DNA of 22,432 bases from Paramacrobiotus richtersi (Eukaryota; Tardigrada; Eutardigrada; Parachela; Macrobiotidae): contig JAQGAU010000953.1 in NCBI GenBank assembly GCA_034698045.1, positions 1 through 22,432 of the forward strand, in the 5' to 3' direction. Positions within the stretch are counted from its first letter, which is position 1, and each line of letters opens with the position of its first letter. Positions 9,581 through 18,797 of the stretch are shown piece by piece. The translations under genes were made by a program, and so were the position numbers. The notes under the pieces were generated by a model that did no database searches, was not told the origin of the DNA, and saw nothing but the letters and a program-made list of their open reading frames with translations.

Positions 9581-11670
9581 TCATGCTACACACAACGTCT
9601 TCGAGAGGGAGCGGTTTACGCGCAGCGGTATGTCATTATCAGACGGCCGGTTAATAGTTACATCTGACCAGTCCTCTCGTTCGACATCATAGACTTCCAT
9701 CGTCTGCACCACCTGCTGACGATCCATGTTCTCAACACCGCCGTAAATGTATATTCTGTTATCCAGAACAAATGCGCAGTGGTCCATTCTAGGATGTTTC
9801 AGATCGGGCAGTTTTTCCCACTTCTGGATCCCTGCATTGTAACGATGACACGATTTCACCATTTGATCTCTATGTTCATCGTAGCCTCCCAGCACATACA
9901 CATCGCCTTGCAGAGCAGCCAACGCGGAACCTTTTAGGGCACTTTTTAGTGGAGGAAGACATTTCCATTCCTCCGTTACCGTATCGAAAGACGCCATCCA
10001 GGATATCGTCCCGGATGTGGTAAGGCAAAACAGTTGTCTTCCATATCGGCAGCGGTAGTTGTACTCGTATAGTATCCGCTATGAATAAAACCCTAGGATT
10101 AGATAAGGCTGCTGTTAATTTCATCTAATTGCTGCACGCCAGGTTCGCGCATTACTTTTGCATGTAACTCATGAATCAATTTGCTGTCGTACCTTTTTGG
10201 GTGTAGGCCGAGGAGGCTTCTTACAGACTGGGTGGTGGTATCTGCCTCTACCAGGAAGACCTTCCGTCCGCTGCGACCTGGACATGGGAATTCCGCAAAA
10301 AAATATATTTTGCGGTTTATAGCTATCGGACAGAAAATGTGCACTGGAACAATGGCGTCCATGAAGATTCTTGCCCACGTATTTCTGTCACACAGGAAGG
10401 AGCGTGTCCAGATGCGCTGCCGTATGTCCCATTGGGTCGCATCCGTAAAATTGCTGTCAGTTGGATTAAATATGCTGAAAACATACGTCCATGGGTCAAC
10501 CGCAACCAAACAAGTCGTCCAGGATGTTTCGGTTTTGAGGCTTTCTGGCACCGGAACATCGCAGATCTGCCATGATTGAATTTCAAGCAATTCGACATAC
10601 GATCCATTACCATAACGGTTGTGAAGAAAAACTACAGACTCCCGGGAGTTCTTTGCCAAGGCGTCCAGCATGTGCAACACATCGTTGGTAGAGGCTCTAC
10701 CTTGGCTTGCTGTACAAAGACAGCTCTCAATACACGCACGTAAACCGGATGGTACCCAATCAGGAACAGGGGGAACAAACCCATCAATAACCAACTTGAT
10801 GTAGTCAGTATCCGTAAGCTCATCCCCATTCTCATTCGTCTGCAGCCATTCGTCGCTGCTCTGATACACGCGGTCCACCAGTTTAAGCATGATACACCCG
10901 AGACTCCAGATGTCTGTTTTTCGTCCCGGCGTATCACCCTGAATTTCGACATATCTTCGGAGCATCTCTGGCGACATGTATCGCACTGTACCGCGGAATC
11001 CTTTAACGTCACGTGAACACGTCGTGCCTCGTTCCAGATGGATTGAGTCATCCAGATCTCCGATAACAAGTCGGTTCTGATTCGGTCCCAGTTTTTTTAT
11101 GAGAACATTGCTTGGCTTTAAATCTCCATGTATTATGTTGTTGACGTGAAGGAAATGTAAACCTTGCGAAATTTCTTGTGCATAGCACACAACTGTGTCC
11201 AGATTAATTTGGAGTTGGTCCTGTTGTGCCGTTTGTAACAAAGATCCGAGGTCCCCATCTGCAAAGAAATTCTTCATAATAGCAGAGATATAAAGCCAAA
11301 CTCCGTTACCTTCATACAGCTCCATTGTTAGCTCGACGTGACCTCCTGCTTTCAGTTTGGTAAGAACTGCTTTATAATACATAACTAGATTTTCGTGTCT
11401 CAGATGGATTATCCTCTGCAGTCGATTCCGCCACTTGGTCCAACTTTTTATGGTCTGTTCGACGGACAAGTGGACAACTTTAATGGCCACGTCTGCCTTG
11501 TGACCGGAAGGCAAGAGCGTTCTGGGTCTCCCTCTATAGACAACGCCGAAATTCCCTTTCCCAATGTATCCTTTTTGATTATAGACGTACTCTGCATTAC
11601 TTCCGAATTTGTACTGGTTGATGTTCTCAGACCCCATTCCTGCCAATTCGACAGATCCGTTTTCAGTCAT
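9581..11670 (-). CDS. Protein kinase with C-terminal kelch-like propeller, three exons
   Basis: Proposed exons on the minus strand are 11670-11310, 11258-10156 and 10078-9581, giving 653 residues. The 51-nt intron 1 (GTAACG...TTGCAG) keeps frame when unspliced, but splicing turns an unlikely insert into a normal MELYEDGDLGSLL. Intron 2 (GTAATG...CATAG, 77 nt) is required by a stop; another donor (GTAAGA at 10224) would also keep frame. Kinase domain about 31-322: GKGNFG loop (37-42), VAIK lysine K64, catalytic loop HGDLKPSN (164-171), DLD at 188-190 in place of DFG, SPE (216-218), D236 and R307. Arginine R83 stands where the helix-C glutamate is expected. Residues about 330-488 hold degenerate beta-propeller blades, and the last exon has clear kelch repeats with GG pairs at 552-553 and 601-602 and the spaced Tyr/Trp. 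Likely a Ser/Thr or dual-specificity kinase, perhaps atypical. The kelch part probably binds partners. The start follows an in-frame TAA at 11706-11704. Confidence 0.85.
11259..11309 (-). other. 51-nt in-frame intron of the kinase-kelch gene
   Basis: Reads GTAACG at the 5' end (11309) and TTTCTTTGCAG at the 3' end (11259), with a pyrimidine-rich tract before the acceptor. Its length is divisible by three and it contains no stop, so the unspliced message would encode 17 extra residues in the hinge region of the kinase. The extra residues break the usual MELxxxGDL kinase sequence, which argues that the segment is removed. Confidence 0.85.
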
Positions 11671-11730
11671 GATGACAGCCAAATTTAACAAGCTGTAGGT
11701 TAATTAAGATAGTCCTTACTGAATGGTAAT

Positions 11731-11766
11731 GTTCACTATTTCACAATGTGAACGACACTATATAAT
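11731..11766 (-). promoter_or_regulatory. Candidate core promoter of the kinase-kelch gene
   Basis: On the minus strand an ATTATATAG word (11766-11758) lies about 90 bp before the ATG at 11670, a TATA-like distance that would leave a leader of roughly 60 nt. Just downstream sits TTCACAATGTGAA (11740-11752), a 13-bp perfect palindrome inside a longer GTTCAC...GTGAAC inverted repeat, a plausible dimeric factor site. AT-rich surroundings make both matches weak evidence. Confidence 0.3.
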
Positions 11767-11769
11767 ATC

Positions 11770-13710
11770 ATGTTATATGTATCATAATGTACACTCGCGA
11801 TAAAGTGGGTACGTGAAAATGAATGTGCGTATGAATGCGATTAATGAGGTCAGATAATATTTTGATATGATAAAGGCAAAACGGCGGAGTTTTTACTGGT
11901 ATCCACTGCCGTTGACCGCACTTGATAAAATTAGCCATACGGTGTGATAAAGTACACTGGCGTCGTGCCCAGTAGCACTGTAACAAGGACAAACAATTTG
12001 CGTGGTTCGTAACTATCTACTAGGGATCGTCATGTTTAAACAGAGCAAATGCGATATGTCCAATGCTGATTTACTGACATTTTATAAGGAGCAATTTTAT
12101 ATCTGGCCATTCCGCCGGCTTACACATTTGGATGGAGTTGTTTCTCGGAACGGAATACAATTTGTCGGAATGATAGGCGCAATTAATAAATCGGAATATA
12201 ATGTCGGAACGAAATGAACATCCTGAAAGAAACTGTTGCTAATAATTTATTCGAATTCAACCGTTGGTATTGTAATCGCGTTGTGTTGCTGACGATTAAG
12301 AAAATAAATCATATTATAGTAAACAAAAGAATTTTTATGTAATAACAATAAACTACATGCATCACACTTCCCTTCAGGAAATTATTGTATTATACAGTTT
12401 TAGTGCATCCCAATAATCGGCACAAGCTCAATCGCGATTGTTTTGTTTTGTTCGTACATTTGTGTACAGGCTTATGTGTACCGTATACATTTCCCCAACG
12501 TCACAATGCTGAGAAATAATCTCTTATTTCGATCTGCGGATAGTTCTGCATACAGATCACCTTTTTCCCGTCGTCATGTTTTTTGTCGACCAGACTACCG
12601 TCAAAATGCAAAGCAAGCAAACACTGCATGGTTTTACTTTCGAGCCGGTCTTTGAGCCGGTTTTTAGTGCCAAGGCGTACATACAGTATGCACGTATATA
12701 CAGTATTATTCTACAGTTATATGGCATTACACAGTAAAGGTGCATGTTGACGTATTTAAAATTCGAGCGTCAATGCAAGTTTTTTGTTGTTCGCTCTCTT
12801 CCTGTTGTCTAAGTTGGTCACCTTTCTAAAATTAAATTATACACAAACATGAGATGGAAACTGCAATGCACAGCGGGTCGTAGTTTAATTTGCAAAGGTC
12901 ACAGCGCCTTTAGCCTGTAATTCGGTATATCTAGCCAGATACTACGGTTTTTGCCGTTGTGTATCAGCTCATTCACATTAAAATTACTGACAACGGTACC
13001 GAAAATGCGAATTACTCACACTTGTCAGTGTTACCGTTGATAAAATCCCAGTACAATGATCTTAATAAAGTTGGTTGATAAAGATTATCCACTTTCAACG
13101 TAAGAATAGAACCCCAACGCATATTCTCGATATAAGGCGACAGGCGTGTACTGTTCTTCGAGTACAGTTTAGGAAGAATCCCTATTCTTGCTAAAGTTTC
13201 TGTTCACCGTGTTGGCATCGCGTAGCCTTCAAAAGCATATCCGTTGACTTATTTACGCAAGAAAAATTTTAATTCATTGAACTCCATTTAGGTCTATTGA
13301 ACAAAATGTAATTCTGCTGAAACATTACCGGTGGGCGGTGGCGGTTATCTGTGTACAACTATACAACTATGCGAACAAATTTTATACAACTATAAATCAA
13401 AGTGGCTTTCCGAATTTTTCCACCGTGGCGGTTAAGCAAAATAATCAAGCAATGTGAAATCCTGCTGATCATAGGCGTGGTTTAAATTAATAGTGATATT
13501 GATTTTTGGGAAACTTACCCTGGTAATAAGGTAAAACACGTTGTACCGCGGTAACGGTATTTCGCAGCGTTGTAAGTAAGGAATTTTTAGAATTGTTTTT
13601 TCGAGGGAATGTCATCACTGTGCGACACTTCAAGGTGTAACCAAATAAGAGCATAGAAAATACATCTGTCTTATTCCTGCGGGATACGCTGGACGAGTAG
13701 GTCAGGACGC
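11770..13710. other. AT-rich spacer, no gene seen
   Basis: Frames are short on both strands, and none resembles a known protein. The longest begin with GTG or have no ATG at all. A cluster of TCGGAA words occurs at 12140-12215 without clear periodicity. Sequence near 13490-13570 (with TACCGCGGTAACG) resembles 8950-9010 and lies just upstream of dispersed repeat copy B. Confidence 0.4.
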
Positions 13711-14195
13711 TGTGCTAAGTGAAAAGTTTATAGTGCAGATTCAAACTGTGAGTCAACTTTGCGCAAGTTGCCGCGTACATGTGCAATTTTGTTGCTCTGG
13801 ATACGATGACGTTCATGAAAGCAGCGCCTCACCGACACTTACACAACATTTGCATTCTTCCGCTCGCAACTGCATTTTAGAACCAATGTGTGATAGTTAC
13901 TACCAAAGATTACTTCAGATTAGTATAAGAATTCTGCATTTGGTCTGGCTTCACCGGGATGCGCATGCCGAATCTTTCCGCACGAGATTAGCAAACGACA
14001 TCCTTGCGGTTGTCGAAATGCAATTTCAGCACGGATAAATCTGGTTAAAAGAAACTGCAGATTAAAACATAGGCTATTATTACATGAGGTTCGCGAGAAA
14101 AATACAGAAACGCTAACGTTTCCTTGTGGACACATGATTTGCGCACCATGTTCAGATGGAACTCATCGATATCGTTATCCAGTACCGACCACCAC
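13711..14195 (+). repeat. Dispersed repeat, copy B (pairs with 942-1410)
   Basis: Homologous over its full length to 942-1410 in the same orientation. One plus frame is open across 13712-14038 (108 codons, starting GTG, first ATG late), with a cysteine-containing N-terminal part and SFRTRLANDILAVVEMQFQ near its end. In copy A the equivalent frame carries stops. I do not recognise a family. It may be the better preserved copy of a decayed exon. Confidence 0.65.
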
Positions 14196-15466
14196 GTGTG
14201 CGTACTCCAGATCGGAGTCCGGTGGTTCGTATTACGAAAGAGCCATAAACTCTACCTGGAACGGTGCCGAGTTTGCAGTCACTTTCGTAGTTGAGGTATA
14301 CTGAGCATTTTCTCGAAACTGTGTACGTTTGCCTTCTCTATGGGACTCCGACCGCCTGACCACCTCCGGACACCTCGACGCCCCTTAGGTCTGTTATCTA
14401 TCGTTTCAACAAAAGTTCGCTTGTATGTGGTTTTCTTGTCATGCTGTGGTGTATGTGGTTTCTGTTCACAGTTTCCACACGGTGATTTACACCGGGCCCG
14501 AGCTTTTACACTGTTCTCGCAGCATTATCTCGGCCAGCAAAGGCCAAAGATTTTCACATGGAGTTTTTCATCCGGAGTTACATGTACGGGAAATCCGGTA
14601 AAGAACGACCGGATGTAGCCGACTTTACGCACCTCGACTGTTGAGTAAAACGCTTGACTCATTCTTCTAATAATAAGCAGGTTTAATACGGGGTTAATTA
14701 TCAAAGTGGACCGGGATCTGCTCTATCATTAGGCATACCAGCACGAATATAGACACCCATGACAGAACGGGAGTCGATCAGAACAATGATTGATATCGTA
14801 TAAACAAAGTCTCTAAGAGAAGGTCGTAAGAAGACGGTAATAAAGATTGACCACGGGCATCGGCGACGTGTCCAGTGCTGGACTGCAGTGGGCAAACGGG
14901 ATATTCCAGGACAGTCACTGACGCCAACTCTGACAGGCTCGTGGTGGACTTCCGTTGGGCGGCGCCAACAAGTCGAGTACGGTCGGGCATTCCGTTACAT
15001 CTCTAACCCAACGGTGGTGTTTCATCTGAAAGTGCGCTGTCGAGGTGCTGCTGCTGCGAGCCCAACCAGCGCGACCACGCTGCTCATAGCCTACATCCCG
15101 GAGAGGGACTTCAAGAAAGCTAGCCCTTGTGGAGGCGATGGGTGACGTCGTAAGGCGAGAGGTCGTCACCCGGGAGCAGGTCCGTATGTCGTAATCCCTC
15201 ACCGATTCTCCTGTTATCCACCGGGGCGACTTTGTGGTGGGATCAGTGTGTCCGCTCCGTATTGGTCTCGCTGGATTGTTACGCAAGAGTTCGCCAGTGT
15301 TGCCGGCCAAGGCCTTTTGCCGCCGGCTGAATGGTTATATGCCGTCTAAATATAAGGGGTGGCTAATGTCTGTAGCAGTGAAAATCTGCTGTTACTACAC
15401 CTCTCCCCTGTTGGACGAAGCCTAGGGAGTTCACCTCGGCCAGGCTTCGAAAACTGCATTGTACTA
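14196..15466. other. GC-richer spacer with coding-like debris
   Basis: The stretch is richer in G+C than its surroundings and has several 60-130-codon open frames on both strands (for example minus 14915-15310 and plus 15234-15425). None starts with a convincing ATG, none matches a family I know, and the frames overlap antisense, which is typical of GC-rich sequence with few stops. It may be a badly decayed gene or element. Confidence 0.35.
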
Positions 15467-15553
15467 TGCACGGGCGATCCGCGCTTCGATATCGGTGATC
15501 AACTGTTAACGTACCGCGAATTACGAATGCATCGCTTCCGATAGATCTTGTAC
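15467..15553 (+). repeat. Short dispersed repeat, copy 2 (pairs with 9020-9104)
   Basis: Carries the same ordered words as 9020-9104: TGCACGGGCG, CTTCGATATC, TGATCAAC, TACCGCG, CGCTTCCGA, CTTGTACT. Diverged and non-coding as far as can be seen. The following 15554-16085 is AT-rich spacer with nothing recognisable. Confidence 0.5.
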
Positions 15554-16085
15554 TTGGAATTCTTTAAGATGACTTTTTCTTGCCTGCAGGAAGAATAAAT
15601 TCGCTTGGCAGAAAGTTGTCTTGACAGGTACATTGAGAAGTACATGGAGCCAGTTGTGCGGAGGGAAGGAATGGTGTTGTTGTTTGCCGGCGTTAGATGA
15701 TTTTGTGCTGGAAGGAATCCTAAGTGCGCTTCGCGATTACAAATACAAGAGTTTTAGCGCTGAACGTGTACGATGATGTACACGAGCAAATATTCCAACA
15801 CCGGTTTCTGTAGCGATATACAAACAAAGGTCCAACTCACCCTGATAATTACTAGTGTGATAAAGTTATGGATTAAGTACAATACTGACACTCAGGCAGC
15901 ATGAATGTGGTAACTCATGCGTGTAACGTGTTTGATTAGCGACAGGTGCAGCGGGCAGAACGGATGGTTAAAGGTCAAGCAGGCGGTCAACTTATACGTA
16001 CCCGTATACATCCACATTGTTCATTGTTAACTTAAATAATCATATAATTAATGTGCAAATAATACACATAGATCAGCACATTATA

Positions 16086-16151
16086 ATAAACAAAATAAAA
16101 CAATATGATGATATGACGTAGTACAATACAGAAAAACGTAGCAAAACGAAA
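16086..16151 (+). promoter_or_regulatory. 66-bp shared upstream module, copy at 16 kb
   Basis: Nearly identical to 17669-17734: ATAAACAAAATAAAACAATA at the start, ACGTAGTACAA in the middle, ACGTAGCAAAACGAAA at the end. A more diverged version lies at about 1980-2010 upstream of split-gene copy 1. At 17.7 kb and 2.0 kb it precedes the split gene; here a different open frame follows. It could be a promoter module carried with a duplication or a fragment of a mobile element. Confidence 0.55.
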
Positions 16152-16343
16152 TTTTTTAGTTTTCGCCGTAGATCCTTGACGTCACCATGCATATGCAGCG
16201 GTTAGATTTATGGCAATGGTTACAAAGGGGACCCGGCAAAAAGGTCCGGGGGAACTTTTTTGCCGGCCACTACCGCTTCTATTACTGGCTTTATTATTGG
16301 TTTTACCAGTATACCGCTTTCGTTTACCGCTGGTTTTCTCCAC

Positions 16344-16688
16344 ATGCAGAAAGAAAAGTATCCCGGCTCGCTGCTCAGTGCACGGCGTTGCCTGGAGAAA
16401 CTTGAAAAGAGACGCGGGATTGAATCAGTCAGACGCGTAGATGGTTGGGAACGAGGGCATAACCAGGCAACGCAAAAGCGTATTAAAAAAACGGTCTGGG
16501 ACATCGTAGAAAACAAACTCCAAGAAATGCAGGAAATCGAAGGGGAAGCTCTTAATTCCGTAACGGACTCGATGCGTAACATAGCGAATATGGCCGGCAA
16601 AGAATTTGGAGAAGTAGTACGGAGGATTTACAATGAACTTTCGGATCAGATACACAATTCCTTAAGAAGAATGACACACTTGTTGTGA
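16344..16688 (+). CDS. Small protein with long amphipathic helical tail, possibly preceded by a hydrophobic segment
   Basis: From the ATG at 16344 the frame encodes 114 residues, rich in Glu, Lys, Arg, Gln and Ile, with heptad-like spacing in TQKRIKKTVWDIVENKLQEM and in MRNIANMAGKEFGEVVRRIY. The same frame is open upstream to 16206. There it encodes a Gly/Thr/Ile/Phe-rich hydrophobic stretch (SITGFIIGFTSIPLSFTAGF) that could be a membrane helix, but no ATG lies in that part, so an upstream exon would be needed. Another frame begins at an ATG in good context (CACCATG, 16187) and is aromatic-rich, so it looks like a shadow. I do not recognise the family. A membrane-anchored or membrane-active helical protein is a guess from composition. 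It ends 11 bp from the stop of a convergent frame at 16700. Confidence 0.45.
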   Translation: MQKEKYPGSLLSARRCLEKLEKRRGIESVRRVDGWERGHNQATQKRIKKTVWDIVENKLQEMQEIEGEALNSVTDSMRNIANMAGKEFGEVVRRIYNELSDQIHNSLRRMTHLL

Positions 16689-16699
16689 ATCATCCAAGG

Positions 16700-16906
16700 C
16701 TATGGCTGTACCCGTGTACCCAGGGCAATACCCGTGATGATGCTAGCGACGATACCGCCGACGATGCGACTGATGGTTTCACCGACGATACCACCGGCGC
16801 TGCCAGCGGAAATACCTTTTGCGATGGGCAGGCATATCACGAGATGACCACCCAGTTTAATGTACTCATGGCTACGCTTTGCGAGCTTAATGAATGCAGG
16901 TGGTCG
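16700..16906 (-). CDS. Candidate terminal exon encoding a glycine-zipper hydrophobic segment
   Basis: A minus-strand frame of 68 codons ending at a TAG (16702-16700). It has a basic/amphipathic start (FIKLAKRSHEYIKLGG) followed by about 35 residues of small and branched residues with regularly spaced glycines (GISAGSAGGIVGETISRIVG, then GGIVASIITGIALG). Such glycine-zipper patterns occur in membrane helices that pack tightly. There is no Met in the frame, and an in-frame TAG sits directly before it, so it can only be translated as a downstream exon, with ACAGTAG just upstream as acceptor. No upstream exon with a matching phase was found. The plus strand over the same bases is an Asp/Thr-rich frame, presumably a shadow. 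Family unknown. Confidence 0.35.
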   Translation of the reverse strand, partial: RPPAFIKLAKRSHEYIKLGGHLVICLPIAKGISAGSAGGIVGETISRIVGGIVASIITGIALGTRVQP

Positions 16907-17668
16907 CTACTGTCCTAATTCGTTTTGGTCAAAAAACCTTTCTCAGATTACAACGAGATTACATTATCTCGAGATATTAACAACATCAGAAAACAACAAT
17001 CGAGCAAACTATGTAACCATTTCCGTTCTTGAATATGCACAGAATTATATCCATACTATCCAAACCGTCTTGTTTGTCGCGAATTTTGATGCAATTGGCT
17101 TTTGCGCCGTCATAGCTCATTTCTGTTTTTTTGCATCTGAATCTTCGCGTCATTACCTCAAACCAGACATGTTTGCTTTTTCGATTTTTGGCTCTTGAGC
17201 CTCGGAAGGGGCTCCCAAAGTGATGTGGCTACGGAGATTTCGACTTAAACGTTTTTCGCGTCTGGATTAATGTCACACAGCCTGTTTTAGCAAACAATAG
17301 TACAAGACATTTTTGAACACAGCATACAGGCTGATTCAGCGCAGTGAAGTAAATTTTCTAATATGCTAACCCAATTAACTGCTCACAAAATCTCAAAATT
17401 AATATGGTAAATCTCAAGTACAAAATATCATCACAAAATGTCAGCGCAACATGTCTGATTGTGAGCCATGCAGCAATAACACGGGAACAGCACAATCACC
17501 AGGACATATAATGAGCAGCGTCCCATATTAGAATTACGTATTGGTCGCAGCCCAGAATAAAAGTATTATCTGGTCTGCAAATCCTACAGAGCTGAAAATC
17601 TGAAATATGAAAATCTTGATCTCAAACCACTCGTCGTAGTTCGTCATGGATACAAATTTGCACTTGTG
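16907..17668. other. AT-rich spacer
   Basis: Only short frames are present. If the glycine-zipper exon is real, its upstream exons would be on the minus strand here. Two short starts (near 17170 and 17125) were tried, and their reading phase does not join the exon. Otherwise nothing is recognisable. Confidence 0.35.
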
Positions 17669-17849
17669 ATAAACAAAATAAAACAATATAATAATATTAC
17701 GTAGTACAAAACAGAAACACGTAGCAAAACGAAAAGGTTATCATGAAATAAAGGCAAACTTTTTTTCTATATTTTTTCAAATCTTCAAGTTAGAACTCTG
17801 TACTTTGAAATATATGTATTTTTCTGTTTTGCCGTGCTCCACACGCGTC
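17669..17849 (+). promoter_or_regulatory. Upstream module and promoter-like region of split-gene copy 3
   Basis: The first 66 bp match the module at 16086-16151. It continues with ATCATGAAATAAAGGCAAA (as near 2020 in copy 1), then TTAGAACTCTGTA and TTGAAATATATGTA, corresponding to the TATA-like stretch of copies 1 and 2, about 35 bp before the ATG at 17850. Regulatory function is inferred from conservation between copies. Confidence 0.5.
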
Positions 17850-18606
17850 ATGGGCGATACGAATATATGGACGTCGTTCCTAGACGAAGGGGAGCGGATG
17901 GCCCTGGAGCAGGGGTCGCAGTGACGGAGTCTGGGTGCTGCGAAACCTAGATTCAGCGGGGCGGCGGAACATAGTACGAAAGCCACTCTTAACATCCGTT
18001 GGTATCTAGTAAGTCGTGCATTAGCGTACAACTTGCTCAACAACATAACATATGTTAATGCGCTCCTCTGTCCTCGCAACAATCCGGCCCGTTGCCCGCA
18101 TGAGCAAACTCCTCCAGGCGTTCCACATAAAGCGCCTCGCCCTGGAAATGGAGATCGGTTGTCACCTGGACGATCGCGTGGAGGCCAACAAGATCGCGAT
18201 TGCCTCTTGCTCCTCATGACCGCGCGAGAAGGTGGCTGGTCTATTCGCGAAGGAACTCCGCCACTACTAAAAACTACGCAGCCGCAAACGAAGGGTCGAC
18301 CGAAACTCCTCAGCGCAGTGGATCAGGGTATACGCTTCCGGACGCCCGCAGATTCGCCCTTCTAACATGGGAACAGCGCAAATATCCGGCGGGCATACGT
18401 CCAAGTTAACGGCAACAGCGTTCTTTGAACGCGTTTTCAAGTCCATCAACGACACCGCCAAATGTGTCCGTGTTGGATCTAGCCTGGAGACGTGTGCCAT
18501 TCCGATGGCGAGGATTGACGAGCGCACCCAGCGGTGGGTGCTTTAAACGACACGACTGGAAACGGTGCCCAAGAAATGCGTTTCACATTGTACAACTTAC
18601 TGTGCC
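17850..18606 (+). pseudogene. Split-gene family, copy 3: frameshifted
   Basis: The first-exon block starts at the ATG at 17850 (MGDTNIWTSFLDEGERMAL) and runs into a TGA after GGGTCGCAG, where copy 1 has one extra G and continues. About 13-15 further bases are missing just after. The coiled-coil block follows near 18090-18220 (matching copy 1 at AGCAAACTCCTCCAGGCG and GCCAACAAGATCG) but is cut by a TGA where copy 1 continues. The C-terminal block at about 18426-18545 (RVFKSINDTAK, VGSSLET) ends in TAA. Multiple lesions make this a pseudogene. The retained gap between the first and second blocks matches copy 1, so the duplication was at the DNA level. Its 3' end appears interrupted near 18601 by an LTR remnant. 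Confidence 0.7.
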
Positions 18607-18757
18607 GTATATGTACGATTTTCGAGATTCTATGCCAGTGCAGTTTCCAACCAGGCCTGGCAACTGTCTCCTGTTTGCTTGTTTCTGAGATACGATTCTT
18701 CATCAGTTGCTTCCTGTTCAGACTACGGTTGAGCACTCATTAAAAAATAAATAATTA
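18601..18757 (+). mobile_element. Possible remnant of a 5' LTR
   Basis: The 15-bp word GTATATGTACGATTT at 18607-18621 is identical to 19360-19374 at the start of the intact LTR, and both follow a TGT. The rest is too diverged or deleted to align confidently. The segment ends directly before a PBS-like site, as a 5' LTR should. It also marks the point where the match between split-gene copies 2 and 3 stops, consistent with insertion there. Confidence 0.4.
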
Positions 18758-18758
18758 T

Positions 18759-18768
18759 TGGCGTGAAG
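18759..18768 (+). other. PBS-like site of the left unit
   Basis: TGGCGTGAAG is identical to the first ten bases of the PBS-like site at 19663 beside the intact LTR. A TGG start fits pairing with the CCA end of a tRNA. I could not assign the tRNA. Confidence 0.4.
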
Positions 18769-18797
18769 TTTGTCAATGCGTACTCATTCCTCAATAA

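Noticed and set aside
10181..10579. Plus-strand frame of 132 codons over the kinase-kelch gene
   Set aside because: Antisense shadow of a clear coding exon.
14219..14233. 15-bp match GGTGGTTCGTATTAC to the end region of the LTR at 21652
   Set aside because: The match does not extend in either direction, and a single 15-mer match is possible by chance in 22 kb.
14915..15310. 131-codon minus-strand frame
   Set aside because: Open because the stretch is GC-rich. It has no ATG at a sensible place and no motif, and it overlaps other open frames.
16685..16918. Plus-strand Asp/Thr-rich frame opposite the glycine-zipper exon
   Set aside because: Begins with GTG, low complexity, and is the expected complement of GGT-ATC-GTC codons on the other strand.
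17777..18217. 146-codon minus-strand frame across split-gene copy 3
   Set aside because: Antisense to the conserved blocks and without a recognisable domain; treated as a shadow.
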